Shown here piece after piece: positions 9,808 to 19,027 of a stretch of 64,000 bases of DNA. Location: the NCBI GenBank assembly GCA_947385375.1, contig CANDKR010000001.1, positions 127,333 through 191,332 of the forward strand, in the 5' to 3' direction. This DNA comes from an uncultured Clostridia bacterium (GTDB lineage: Bacteria; Bacillota; Clostridia; TANB77; CAG-508). The position numbers and the translations under genes are program-made. Position 1 is the stretch's first letter. Each line of letters begins with the position of its first letter. The notes beneath the pieces are model-generated. The model saw only the letters and a list, made by a program, of their open reading frames with translations, did not search any database and was not told the origin of the DNA.

Positions 9808-9830
9808 GCATTATTTGTTCATAATTAAAG

Positions 9831-9860
9831 AAAAAAGATAGGTACTTACCTATCTTTTTT
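9831..9860. terminator. Terminator of RNase P RNA (bidirectional)
   Basis: AAAAAAGATAGGTA pairs with TACCTATCTTTTTT across a short loop. On the minus strand it lies about 12 bases after the RNase P RNA 3' end. Confidence 0.75.
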
Positions 9861-9871
9861 CATATAAAAGT

Positions 9872-10203
9872 AAATCTGTAAGCCGGGTTCTGTCGTGAAT
9901 AGTCATTTATCTAGAATATATATTGCTATATATTTCAAGCCACGCAAATCGAGAAAATGGCGAGCAGCCTTAACTTTCTCTATGAGGTGTTGCTCCAGAT
10001 AGGGTTTACACAGCCAATATGTCACCATACTGCTGGTGGGCTTTTACTCCACCTTTTCACCTGAACCTAAAAAGGTTGTTATTTTCTGTTGCACTATCCC
10101 TAAGGTTACCCTCGCTTGACGTTATCAAGTATCTTTGCTCTATGGAGCCCGGACTTTCCTCTTGCAAAGCCTTTCGACTTTTACAAGCGACTATTCAATT
10201 TAC
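9872..10203 (-). ncRNA. rnpB: RNase P RNA
   Basis: The minus strand carries the conserved core: GAGGAAAGTCCGGGCTCC near the 5' end, GAGGGTAACCTTAGGGATAG and GTGCAACAGAAA in the middle, and CAGAACCCGGCTTA at the 3' end. The 5' GAATAGTC can pair with GACTATTC near the 3' end, closing the outer helix. The layout looks like type A rather than the Bacillus type B. A promoter lies at 10214-10242 and a terminator at 9831-9860. The RNA matures tRNA 5' ends. The exact ends are approximate. Confidence 0.93.
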
Positions 10204-10213
10204 TCTATATTTA

Positions 10214-10242
10214 ATTTTACTATCATTTTCCTTTTTAGTCAA
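10214..10242 (-). promoter_or_regulatory. Promoter of RNase P RNA
   Basis: Minus strand TTGACT (10237-10242), 17-base spacer, TAAAAT (10214-10219). The start would fall a few bases before the RNA 5' end. Confidence 0.7.
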
Positions 10243-10361
10243 GAAAAAATATCTCATTTGTTATGAGCAACAGAAAATATATCATATTTCATTGACATAC
10301 TTTAATTTTTGTGAAATAATTTTATTGTAAAATGTAAAATTATCCATAAATGAGGTGTAAT

Positions 10362-10703
10362 TTGAAAAAGAAAATAATATACATAATTTTGTTTATAGTA
10401 CTTATTTTTTCAGTTCTGATTTTTTTAGAAAAAAACAGAGATTATGCAATTGGAGAAATAGTATATGTTAAACCATTAACTGATGGTTCATATTATGCTG
10501 AAATATATATAACAGAAACTTCATTAAGTAAAATCATTTTGCTCCAAACTTTTAGTATTAATTCTTCAAAGCAACTATGTCTACACGATATAGTTAAATT
10601 GCGATTTAAATATTCTCCATTTATACCTATGATATTTACAGATAACTCAAAAACATATAATTTTTCTAAAGGTTACTATATAAATAAAATAAATAGGAAG
10701 TAA
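10362..10703 (+). CDS. Small single-pass membrane protein, unknown
   Basis: I chose TTG 10362 because GAGGTG (10352-10357) sits just before it; an ATG at 10350 would place this ribosome site inside the gene. The protein is about 113 residues with an N-terminal hydrophobic segment (about 5-22) after MKKK, then a basic extracellular part with no recognised domain. It stands alone between RNase P RNA and a secreted protease gene on the other strand. Confidence 0.6.
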   Translation: MKKKIIYIILFIVLIFSVLIFLEKNRDYAIGEIVYVKPLTDGSYYAEIYITETSLSKIILLQTFSINSSKQLCLHDIVKLRFKYSPFIPMIFTDNSKTYNFSKGYYINKINRK

Positions 10704-10732
10704 TTTCCTATTTATTTTATTCATACAATAGA

Positions 10733-11671
10733 TTATTTGTTAATTAAATCTCTAATTGTGTCAACCAATTGATTTGACAATCTCACTGCCACATTTTCAA
10801 TTCCATTCTCTGCTGTTCCCTTTATAATTCCTACTACAAAAGCATCATTAGAAGTTAAACAAACGGGGCTTCCACTTTGACCCTTTTCAACATCTATATC
10901 TGTATCAAACATATGTGATGTTACATTATATATTCTGCCAGGTGCTTCATACATTTCAAAATAAAGGCGATATTTGTTAAGTACTGGATATCCCCTAGAA
11001 ACTGCTGTTTTATTATTTAAGTTGCTAGCATCTCCATATCCTTGAAGTCCATACCAACCAGTTTCATTTCCTATTGGATCAGCCAAACTTATTACTCCCC
11101 AGTCACCTCTAGGATCATTGTAACTTTTATAAGTAGAACCTACCCACACTTGCTTAGAATATGTTGTTCCATATGGCTTTATTAGTATATTACTAAATTC
11201 TGTACCACCAAAAGCTGTTGGTATAACATCAACAGATGTTACCCAAAGTTTCTTATCATAATCATACAAATTATGACCACTGGTTAAAACTTTATCCTGA
11301 CTAATAATTGCTCCGCTTCCCATATAAGAAGTTCCATCTGAATAATAAGATATAATTAAACATGTAGCACTATATGGATACTTATTTATAGACATCATTC
11401 CATTTCGGTCGTCATTGCCTACAATTACACGTTGTTTTGTTTTTGGTTCGTAATTTGGAATAATACTATTATAACCTGCTCTATGCATAGTTATACTATT
11501 GTCATATGTTTCTACTACCTCTACTTGTGTTTCTAGATTGTAAGAAACTACTTCAGTATCACTTCTATCTTCTATTTCATTTGTAGTAGCATATACAGTA
11601 TTAGACAAAAAAATCAATACCATAAAAGTAACTATAATAAGTAATTTTATAGTAATTCCTCTTAATTTCAT
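10733..11671 (-). CDS. Secreted trypsin-like (V8/glutamyl endopeptidase type) serine protease
   Basis: The 312-residue protein has a signal peptide (MKLRGITIK then a hydrophobic stretch ending near NTVYA, about residue 29) and a propeptide-like region. The chymotrypsin-fold domain has His in TSGHNLYDY, Asp in RGDWGVISL and Ser in EKGQSGSPV. The GQSGSP form and size fit the V8/glutamyl endopeptidase family of Gram-positive bacteria. It is expected to act outside the cell. No partner gene is obvious. Confidence 0.85.
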   Translation of the reverse strand: MKLRGITIKLLIIVTFMVLIFLSNTVYATTNEIEDRSDTEVVSYNLETQVEVVETYDNSITMHRAGYNSIIPNYEPKTKQRVIVGNDDRNGMMSINKYPYSATCLIISYYSDGTSYMGSGAIISQDKVLTSGHNLYDYDKKLWVTSVDVIPTAFGGTEFSNILIKPYGTTYSKQVWVGSTYKSYNDPRGDWGVISLADPIGNETGWYGLQGYGDASNLNNKTAVSRGYPVLNKYRLYFEMYEAPGRIYNVTSHMFDTDIDVEKGQSGSPVCLTSNDAFVVGIIKGTAENGIENVAVRLSNQLVDTIRDLINK

Positions 11672-11844
11672 AATTTTATCCTCCTTTTATCTTATATTAC
11701 TAATTTCTTAGTAATTATATTATATATACTTATATCATATGTCAATCAAAATACTCGATTACTATAATTCTAAATTTTCAATTTGAACTTTATAGGTTTA
11801 AAGCAAATGTGTCACAAAAAATATCGCATTTTGTTATGTTTTTC

Positions 11845-11874
11845 TTGACATGTAATATAATATAAGAGTATAAT
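11845..11874 (+). promoter_or_regulatory. Promoter of tmRNA
   Basis: Consensus TTGACA (11845-11850), 18-base spacer, TATAAT (11869-11874), about 25 bases before the mature 5' end. Confidence 0.75.
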
Positions 11875-11899
11875 GTAATGTACGGCGTTATTAAAATAC

Positions 11900-12250
11900 G
11901 GGGGTGTATTTGGTTTCGACTGTATAGCTGAATTTTAGATAGCAAGTAGTGGAGCTGCCTGGCCACTTAAAAAGGCAGAAATAAAATAAACGCTGATAAT
12001 AATGAATTAGCATTCGCTGCCTAGTCGCTGCGACGTCTTACTTTTACAACCTGCGGTTTAAGATAAGGCGATAATTAGCAGGAAACGAAGTTAGTATCTG
12101 CTCTTTATACTAATGGGATTTTTATAGAGCTACTTTAAATAAATTTTGTTTGTTAAAGATGTTTAAAGGAAATTTAATAACAAACTAAACTTGTAGAAGT
12201 CTATCTGGATACTATGCGGGACAGGAGTTCGACTCTCCTCACCTCCACCA
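11900..12250 (+). ncRNA. ssrA: tmRNA; tag ADNNELAFAA
   Basis: The 5' end GGGGGTG pairs with CACCTCC before the encoded ACCA tail, and GTATTTGGTTTCGAC and GGAGTTCGACTCTCC form the conserved tRNA-like parts. The tag frame is 11992-12024: GCT GAT AAT AAT GAA TTA GCA TTC GCT GCC TAG. The tag ends in FAA rather than the usual LAA. tmRNA rescues stalled ribosomes, which may matter in a cell with hard-to-decode CGG codons (inference). Confidence 0.95.
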
Positions 12251-12288
12251 AAAAAGCAATGAATTATCATTAATTCATTGCTTTTTAA
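12251..12288. terminator. Bidirectional terminator after tmRNA
   Basis: AAAAAGCAATGAATTA pairs with TAATTCATTGCTTTTT. It serves tmRNA on the plus strand and the convergent gene ending at 12289 on the minus strand. Confidence 0.8.
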
Positions 12289-13458
12289 TTAATAATGTAT
12301 TTTTGCTTGTTGCTCACGGCGTTTTGCTCGCGAATTTAATTTTTGAGTACGGTCAGCTAGAACTGCCATATAATCATTTACTTGTGGTTGATTTCGTATT
12401 GCTTTTGGATTAACTACTTGTTCAGTTTGCATCTGTCTTGACATCATTCCAAGAGCATAATTAATCGCCTGAATTCCATTATCTGGATCGCCCTCATACC
12501 ACTCTAACATATATTTTGTATCTATTTCGTCCTGTTCTTCTTCCTCTTCTTTGTCTCCAAACAAACCCATCACATGACTAAAAGCAGGAAAAACTTTGTA
12601 TTTTTTATTGCGGTCTAAAATTCTAGCTTTATTCCTCTCGCTTTCTTTTCTAAAAGCCTCATAAAATTTCTGTTCTTTTTCTTCATCAATAGGTTTTCCA
12701 GAAGCTAACTTACTTTCTACAAGACTTGCAATTTCTTTTTCGCTCCAACTATAATATTGTCGTTCTGAATTTCTGATTGCTTCTACTAAAACATCTTTCA
12801 AAGTCATTCTTGAAGATGTTACTATTGTATTTGACATAAGAAGTCTTATATCTGGTGATATATTAATCATTGCATCTAAAAATCTATCTGTACTTTTTCC
12901 ATTTTGTGAAGAATATTCGACACCAATGACTCCATCTTTTCCATGATATCTTACTGAAATATCATCTTCTTTTGCTGTATATGTAGTCTTTCTATCCTTC
13001 ATGCGTTCAAAGCTCTCTAAGTATTCTTGCATAACTTCTGGGGTCATACCAGTGGTAAGTGCTAAATTTACGAAATTCATATATAAATAATCAAATCCAA
13101 ATCTTGCATATATACTTCTTTCTAAATCTATACTAGTGCTTCTAACACTTTCAAACAATTTTACCCAAATATGTACAAAATCTTCTGCTGACATTACTTC
13201 ATTTTCTGAATACAAGAAAATTGCATCATTATCTAATTTTGCAACAGTCATACCTGTATCGCCTCTAGTACTTAATATAGAAGTATCTCCAGCTTGATAT
13301 GAAGCTGATTTTAGTTTGTTATAGAAAAACTGTGTAGGTGTTCCAGCTTTATCTGTCATATATCTACTTACATCATCATATAAACAAGCATCTCTTACTG
13401 TTAAAATGCCTATTCTTTTCATTTTACTTAAATCTACACTATCTTTTATAGAATACAT
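12289..13458 (-). CDS. Unrecognised 389-residue cytoplasmic protein
   Basis: I do not recognise this protein. It has no signal peptide or membrane segment. Visible features are an N-terminal globular part, a middle region rich in helices, a strongly acidic stretch (DKEEEEEQDEID, about residue 306) and a basic C-terminal tail (NSRAKRREQQAK). It starts at ATG 13458 after a short AT-rich gap and is separated from the mutS operon by a hairpin, so it is probably transcribed on its own. Codon use is like its neighbours. Confidence 0.7.
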   Translation of the reverse strand: MYSIKDSVDLSKMKRIGILTVRDACLYDDVSRYMTDKAGTPTQFFYNKLKSASYQAGDTSILSTRGDTGMTVAKLDNDAIFLYSENEVMSAEDFVHIWVKLFESVRSTSIDLERSIYARFGFDYLYMNFVNLALTTGMTPEVMQEYLESFERMKDRKTTYTAKEDDISVRYHGKDGVIGVEYSSQNGKSTDRFLDAMINISPDIRLLMSNTIVTSSRMTLKDVLVEAIRNSERQYYSWSEKEIASLVESKLASGKPIDEEKEQKFYEAFRKESERNKARILDRNKKYKVFPAFSHVMGLFGDKEEEEEQDEIDTKYMLEWYEGDPDNGIQAINYALGMMSRQMQTEQVVNPKAIRNQPQVNDYMAVLADRTQKLNSRAKRREQQAKIHY

Positions 13459-13523
13459 AATTTTTTCCTTTCACACATTTTCTATTATACCATATTTTCC
13501 AAATTATGTAAACAGTAATTCAA

Positions 13524-13550
13524 AAAGCTCACTTTTAAAGTGAACTTCTA
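13524..13550 (-). terminator. Terminator of the miaB-mutS operon
   Basis: GTTCACTTTAAAAGTGAGC followed by a short T-run on the minus strand, directly after the stop of the 284-residue gene. Confidence 0.6.
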
Positions 13551-13553
13551 ATT

Positions 13554-14408
13554 TTAATGATATTTCTGTGTATTTTTTATTATACCACTAGCTACAAGCT
13601 CTTTGTAGTCTATTGGCTCATAAGTACGTGTTTGTTTATTAAAGAAATGATATACTGTGCGTGGTGGCACTCCGGGTTTTGCCTCATCAAAGCATTTTAT
13701 ATAGTAATCTTCTTCACCTTTATCATGATTATAACTTCTACATAACGTTGCATCTTTCCAACCAAAAACCTTACCCATAAAATATCGTACAGTTTTTACT
13801 TGTTCTTCATCTCCCATGCTAGAAAAATCGAAAAACTTAGGAAAAATTCTAAACATCATGTCTACCTTTTCAGATTGTGATAAATCATATCCTTCCATAT
13901 ATGCTCTAAGCTGCTTGGTATATTCATCAGTATATCCTTTACTCTGCGTTATATATCCTATTTTCAAATCTATATCTCTTAGTTCTTCTGGTGAAATTAT
14001 TGTATCAGCAAAACCTACTGTTGATGAATTTGATTGTATTCTTGCTAAATCTATTGCTAAATTAACAATATAGTCCTCACCATCTTCATCAAAAAATATT
14101 GCGTCATTATGATACATTCCAAAATCATCAGTCTCTTCTCTAAATTCGTGACATTTTATACCCATCTTAGTCAGCAACATCAAATACTGGTTAGTAAATT
14201 TCTTACAAACACCAATGTTAGGTATTGAAAATCCATCTGTTTCATTAAAAATATCTACTTGTGGATAACCAAATAAATGATTAAATTTTGTATTATAAAA
14301 ACAATTTGCACCAAGTTTTAAATATGCTGCTCTTGCTCTTTCTTTTATGCTCCAGTCCTCTGGAATACTTCTTGCTATCGCTTCTAAGCTATCAAATTTA
14401 CGTTCCAT
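13554..14408 (-). CDS. Possible transglutaminase-like protein, function unknown
   Basis: This 284-residue protein lies 6 bases after mutS and should be co-transcribed with it. Its middle has an arrangement like transglutaminase-fold cysteine enzymes: NIGVCKKFTNQYL (Cys, about residue 68), MYHNDAIFF (His, about 99) and VNLAIDLARIQ (Asp, about 118). This is a pattern match only; other residues of the fold are not confirmed. No signal peptide. Nothing suggests a role in mismatch repair beyond position. Confidence 0.55.
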   Translation of the reverse strand: MERKFDSLEAIARSIPEDWSIKERARAAYLKLGANCFYNTKFNHLFGYPQVDIFNETDGFSIPNIGVCKKFTNQYLMLLTKMGIKCHEFREETDDFGMYHNDAIFFDEDGEDYIVNLAIDLARIQSNSSTVGFADTIISPEELRDIDLKIGYITQSKGYTDEYTKQLRAYMEGYDLSQSEKVDMMFRIFPKFFDFSSMGDEEQVKTVRYFMGKVFGWKDATLCRSYNHDKGEEDYYIKCFDEAKPGVPPRTVYHFFNKQTRTYEPIDYKELVASGIIKNTQKYH

Positions 14409-14414
14409 TTTGTC

Positions 14415-17024
14415 TTACTTCATCTTCTCTTTCATCTTAACAAGAACATTTAAAGCATCTATCGGAGTAAGCTCATTTAAGTTAACTTTATCAAGTTCAC
14501 TTGCAATATCAGCAAGTTTAATATTAAAGAAATCAAATTGTCCAGCGACTTGTTTCTTATCTTCTTTGTCTTCTTTAACTTTTACTCCACCTTTTTCTAA
14601 AGATCTCAAAATCTTATTGGCTCTTGTTACAACTGTATTAGGCACACCTGCAAGTTTTGCTACATGAATACCATAGCTCTCATCAGTTCCACCTTCTACA
14701 ATTTTTCTTAAGAAAATTATATCTTCTCCTTTTTCCTTTACAGCAATCGAATAATTTTTTATGCCTTCAATTTTTTCTTCTAATTCAATTAATTCGTGAT
14801 AGTGTGTCGCAAATAAAGTTTTGCAACCTATCTTTTCTTTATCTGCAATGTATTCTGCAACTGCCCATGCAATAGACAGTCCATCATAAGTAGAAGTTCC
14901 ACGACCAATTTCATCAAGTATTACTAAACTCTTTGAAGTCGCATTTTTTAATATGTTTGACACCTCTGCCATTTCAACCATAAAAGTACTTTGACCCATA
15001 CTTAAATCATCAGATGCGCCAACTCTAGTAAAAATTTTATCTACTACTCCAAGTCTAGCACTATCTGCTGGCACAAAGCTTCCAATTTGTGCCATTAATA
15101 CTATAATAGCTACCTGTCTCATATATGTAGATTTACCAGCCATATTAGGACCTGTAATAATAGCAACTCTTGTACTATCATTATCAAGTTCAGTATCATT
15201 TTGCACGAACTCGCCATTGCCAAGCATTTTTTCAACTACTGGGTGTCTACCATTTACAATTTTAAGTTCTGTTCCATCATTTATCTCTGGTCTAACATAA
15301 TTATTGTCTTCTGCAACTGTTGCTAAGCAAGACAAAACATCAACTTTAGAAATAATACTACTTGAAGTTTGTAATCTCTCAATATTGCTAGCAATAAATT
15401 CTCTTATTTTTACAAACTCATTATACTCAAGTGCTACTGCCTTTTCTTCTGCACCTAAAATTTTTGTCTCCATCTCTCTTAATTCTTCTGTAATAAATCT
15501 TTCTGCATTTGTTAATGTCTGTTTTCTTATAAATCTCTCTGGCACTTGCTTCAAAAAAGATTTTGTAACTTCTATATAATATCCAAAAACTTTTGTATAT
15601 CCAACTTTTAAATTCTTAATTCCAGTGGCTTCTCTTTCTTTGGCTTCAAGTTCAACTATCCAGCTTTTGCCGTCTGTTGAAGCACTTTTATACTCATCAA
15701 TTTCAGGATTATATCCCCTCTTGATTATTCCACCTTCTTTAATACTAATTGGTGGTTCTTCAACAATTGCATCATCAATAAGTTTGGCAATATCTTGTAG
15801 TTCATCTAGTTTCTCGTAGCATTCTTTTAAAGCCTCTGACTTTGTATCTTTCAATAATTTTTTAAGTTCTGGTAATTTCTGCAAAGAATTCTTAAGTGAT
15901 ATCATATCTCTTGCATTAGCATTTCCATAAGAAATCTTACCTGCAAGCCTTTCTATATCATAAACTTTATTAAGAATTTGTATTGTTTCACCTTTTAAAA
16001 TTAGATTATCCTTAAACTCACCGACTCCATCAAGCCTTTTATTTATTTCAGCTACCTCTAACAATGGGTCATTTATCCAACGTCTTAAAAGTCTTCCTCC
16101 CATTGAAGTTGAAGTTTGGTCTAATACCCAAATTAATGTCCCTTTTTTACTTCTGTCTGACATACGCTCTATAAGTTCTAAACTACGTCTAGCACTTACA
16201 TCTAGCGCCATATATTTTTGTACTTCATATAATTTAATTTTATTAATATGTTCTAATTTTACTTTTTGAGTTTCTGTAAAATAATTTAGTAAGCCATTAA
16301 TAGCAGCAACTGAAAAAGTGTCATCTTTTAAACTTTCCTTTTTCTCATCATTACTATCAACAATTGTATATAGTTTTTGGAGAATACTTATATCAGTAGA
16401 AAACATTCCATCATCTCTTACTGTAACAAAAGTATTCCACTTGTTTTTCATTATTTCCAGTTCTGCCTCTCTTGAGCCCATTTCAGTATTTACAACAATT
16501 TCTGACGGTAAGTATCTTGCATATTCATCTAATAATTTCTCAAAATTATTTTCTGGAAGCATAATTTTAGTTGAATAAAAATCACCAGTACTTATATCAC
16601 AAACGGCTAGTCCATAGTACATACCTTTTTTGAAGATACTCATTATATAGTTGTTTTTCTTTTCTTCTAGCATATTTGTTTCAATAACTGTACCAGGTGT
16701 TACAACTCTAATTACATCTCTTTGCACAATCCCTTTGGCTTCTTTTGGGTCTTCCAATTGCTCACAAATAGCAACTTTGTATCCTTTTGCAATTAATCTT
16801 GATATATACATCTCGGCAGCATGAAAAGGAACGCCACACATTGGTGCTCTTTCTTCTAAACCACATGCTCTACCAGTTAAAGTTATCTCAAGTTCTCTTG
16901 ACGCAGTAATAGCATCATCAAAAAACATTTCATAAAAATCTCCTAATCTATAAAACAATATGCAGTCTTTATATTTATCTTTTGTTTGCATATAGTTTTG
17001 CATCATAGGTGAAAGCTCTGCCAT
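14415..17024 (-). CDS. mutS: DNA mismatch repair ATPase MutS
   Basis: The 869-residue protein has the mismatch-reading start (YKDCILFYRLGDFYEMF, with the Phe-x-Glu motif) and clamp and lever regions. The C-terminal ATPase has Walker A TGPNMAGKSTYMRQ (about residue 620), the STFMVEM loop, Walker B LVILDEIGRGTSTYDG and FATHYHEL. It detects base mismatches and recruits MutL; no mutL lies in this window. It follows the small ORF by 4 bases in the miaB operon. It has no in-frame CGG codon. Confidence 0.97.
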   Translation of the reverse strand: MAELSPMMQNYMQTKDKYKDCILFYRLGDFYEMFFDDAITASRELEITLTGRACGLEERAPMCGVPFHAAEMYISRLIAKGYKVAICEQLEDPKEAKGIVQRDVIRVVTPGTVIETNMLEEKKNNYIMSIFKKGMYYGLAVCDISTGDFYSTKIMLPENNFEKLLDEYARYLPSEIVVNTEMGSREAELEIMKNKWNTFVTVRDDGMFSTDISILQKLYTIVDSNDEKKESLKDDTFSVAAINGLLNYFTETQKVKLEHINKIKLYEVQKYMALDVSARRSLELIERMSDRSKKGTLIWVLDQTSTSMGGRLLRRWINDPLLEVAEINKRLDGVGEFKDNLILKGETIQILNKVYDIERLAGKISYGNANARDMISLKNSLQKLPELKKLLKDTKSEALKECYEKLDELQDIAKLIDDAIVEEPPISIKEGGIIKRGYNPEIDEYKSASTDGKSWIVELEAKEREATGIKNLKVGYTKVFGYYIEVTKSFLKQVPERFIRKQTLTNAERFITEELREMETKILGAEEKAVALEYNEFVKIREFIASNIERLQTSSSIISKVDVLSCLATVAEDNNYVRPEINDGTELKIVNGRHPVVEKMLGNGEFVQNDTELDNDSTRVAIITGPNMAGKSTYMRQVAIIVLMAQIGSFVPADSARLGVVDKIFTRVGASDDLSMGQSTFMVEMAEVSNILKNATSKSLVILDEIGRGTSTYDGLSIAWAVAEYIADKEKIGCKTLFATHYHELIELEEKIEGIKNYSIAVKEKGEDIIFLRKIVEGGTDESYGIHVAKLAGVPNTVVTRANKILRSLEKGGVKVKEDKEDKKQVAGQFDFFNIKLADIASELDKVNLNELTPIDALNVLVKMKEKMK

Positions 17025-17028
17025 TTAT

Positions 17029-17487
17029 TTACTCCTCTTTCCCTTCATCATATCTTCGATTTAATTTATTTGTTCTATAATTTCTTCTTTTTTGGAAATT
17101 CTTTTTACCTTTGTTTGGGTATCTACGTTCATTATTATTCTCAATTGGACCTCTTGTCTTTTCATAATATTTACGTAATTTATCTCTATTTCCTCTAAGT
17201 GTTTCTACAATTCTACTATCTAGCTCTTTCTCGTCCATTTCAAGCTCTTTTGCAGCATCAGCAAGAGCTAAATCATCAAAAATAATCTTATTTATAGCTA
17301 CTATAAAATTAAGCTGAGAAATTGCTTGTTCATCATCTTTGAAAGTATCTTTAATTCTTTTTATCAAATCATCTCTTCTTAAACCAAACTGCTTTGCAGT
17401 CTTTCTAATTGAAGCCTCTCCAGTTAAAATTCTAGTAACATCAATAGTTATACTTTCTTTTTCTACTATTTCTTGATTATTAGTCAT
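17029..17487 (-). CDS. Small basic-tailed protein with repeated helix-turn-helix-like segments, unknown
   Basis: I chose ATG 17487, spaced well from AAAGGG, over an upstream GTG at 17505. The protein of about 152 residues has two similar helical segments (ASIRKTAKQFGLRRDDLIKR and LADAAKELEMDEKELDSRI) resembling DNA-binding helix-turn-helix units, and a very basic Arg/Lys/Asn-rich tail. It sits between miaB and mutS with very small gaps. Nucleic-acid binding is likely but the family is not recognised. Confidence 0.65.
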   Translation of the reverse strand: MTNNQEIVEKESITIDVTRILTGEASIRKTAKQFGLRRDDLIKRIKDTFKDDEQAISQLNFIVAINKIIFDDLALADAAKELEMDEKELDSRIVETLRGNRDKLRKYYEKTRGPIENNNERRYPNKGKKNFQKRRNYRTNKLNRRYDEGKEE

Positions 17488-17509
17488 ATTTGCGCACCCT
17501 TTCACTTTC

Positions 17510-18907
17510 TTAATCTATAATTTTAGCTTTTAAATACCATTTATGCTCTTCTTCAATTTCTACCATAATGATATCACCAATTTTCTCACTACCTTTTGGC
17601 TCAAAGACTACTACTTTATTAGTATCAGTTCTACCTGTAAGCATTTGGTTATTGTTTTTACTAAAACCTTCAATTAAAATTTTTTGTTTAGTATGTAAAT
17701 ATTTTTGATTATTATCGTTTACCTTTGAATCATACAATTCTTTTAATCTATCAAATCTCTCATGTTTAATTTCTTCTGGAATCTGATCAGCTCTAACAGC
17801 TGCTGGCGTTCCTTCACGTGGAGAGTATATGAACATAAAAATCTGTTCAAAATTTATTTTTCTTACCACATCTAAAGTATCTTCAAATTCTTCTTCTGTC
17901 TCACCTGGAAATCCTACTATAATATCTGTTGAAAATACTACATTTGGTATCTTATTTTTCATTTTTTCAGCTAGTTCAACGAACTGCTCTCTTGTATAAT
18001 TTCTATTCATTTCCTTTAGCACTTTCGTGTTTCCTGACTGTAAAGGTAAATGTATTATTCTAGCAATTTTTTCATTTCTTGCAATTGCATCTATAACATC
18101 ATCTGTAAAATTCTTAGGATGTGGTGAAATAAATCTTACAATTTCAATTCCCTCTATTTTACAAACTGCGTCAAGTAATTTTGCAAAAGAATTAATCTCA
18201 CCTGCTCCTTCTAAGTCTGCTCCAGGATGTGCCATATATGAATTAACATTTTGACCAAGTAATGTAATTTCTTTATATCCCTCTTTTGCCAAGCCTTCTA
18301 CTTCGCTTAATATATCTTTTGGATTTCTGCTTCTTTCTCTTCCTCTTACATAAGGAACTATGCAGTATGAACAAAAATTATTGCAACCATACATTATAGT
18401 AACAGAAGCTTTGAAATCATCATTTCTTTTAATCGGAATTCCCTCATAAATCTCGCCATCTATGTCAATAATATCTTTAACCTTCTCATGTTCTATTAAA
18501 GCTTTATAAACGTTTTCTGGAAAATTTTGTAAGGTGTGTGTGCCAAAAACAATATCTACATATGGATAGCTTTTCTTGATTTTTGCAGACATTTCTTTTT
18601 CTTGCATCATACAACCGCCAATAGCAATGATTAAATCTTTTTTCTCTTTTAGATTTTTAATCTCACCAAGCTTTCCAAAAAGTCTTTCTTCTGCATTTTC
18701 TCTAACACAACAAGTATTAAAAACAATTATATCTGCATTTTCTAAACTTGAAGCCTCGCTATACCCCATATCGTATAACATACCAGCTAGTTTTTCTGAA
18801 TCGTTTTCATTTAACTGGCAACCCATTGTTAGTATAAAATATTGCTTTCTTTTATCTTTTATTTTCTCTTTAACTTTAACTAGAAAATCTAACTGCTTGC
18901 TTTGCAC
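17510..18907 (-). CDS. miaB: tRNA-2-methylthio-N6-dimethylallyladenosine synthase MiaB
   Basis: The 465-residue methylthiotransferase has an N-terminal UPF0004 domain (TMGCQLNENDSE and CCVREN with cluster cysteines), a radical-SAM core (GCNNFCSYCIVPYVRGRERSR, about residues 174-194) and a C-terminal TRAM-like RNA-binding part. It adds the methylthio group to i6A37 of tRNAs reading U-starting codons. It is the first gene of the miaB-orf-mutS-orf operon; a linked miaB-mutS pair is common in clostridia. Confidence 0.95.
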   Translation of the reverse strand: MQSKQLDFLVKVKEKIKDKRKQYFILTMGCQLNENDSEKLAGMLYDMGYSEASSLENADIIVFNTCCVRENAEERLFGKLGEIKNLKEKKDLIIAIGGCMMQEKEMSAKIKKSYPYVDIVFGTHTLQNFPENVYKALIEHEKVKDIIDIDGEIYEGIPIKRNDDFKASVTIMYGCNNFCSYCIVPYVRGRERSRNPKDILSEVEGLAKEGYKEITLLGQNVNSYMAHPGADLEGAGEINSFAKLLDAVCKIEGIEIVRFISPHPKNFTDDVIDAIARNEKIARIIHLPLQSGNTKVLKEMNRNYTREQFVELAEKMKNKIPNVVFSTDIIVGFPGETEEEFEDTLDVVRKINFEQIFMFIYSPREGTPAAVRADQIPEEIKHERFDRLKELYDSKVNDNNQKYLHTKQKILIEGFSKNNNQMLTGRTDTNKVVVFEPKGSEKIGDIIMVEIEEEHKWYLKAKIID

Positions 18908-18969
18908 AAAAATTCTCCTCCTAATCGTAAATATTTTATACTATTTTGTCGACTTTTTCAAGTTTTAGA

Positions 18970-18998
18970 TTGTATTTTCTTTACTTTTCTTATATAAT
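18970..18998 (+). promoter_or_regulatory. Promoter of the DnaJ-domain gene
   Basis: TTGTAT (18970-18975), 17-base spacer, TATAAT (18993-18998), 29 bases before the start codon. Confidence 0.65.
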
Positions 18999-19027
18999 AT
19001 TTTTGTAAACAAAAGAAAGGTTTTTTT

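Noticed and set aside
9416..9811. 131-codon minus-strand frame opposite the GC-rich ORF
   Set aside because: It has no ribosome site and is explained by high G+C on the other strand; the plus-strand ORF has promoter, ribosome site and terminator.
10350..10361. ATG 10350 as the start of the small membrane protein
   Set aside because: The only ribosome-binding sequence lies downstream of this ATG and fits TTG 10362.
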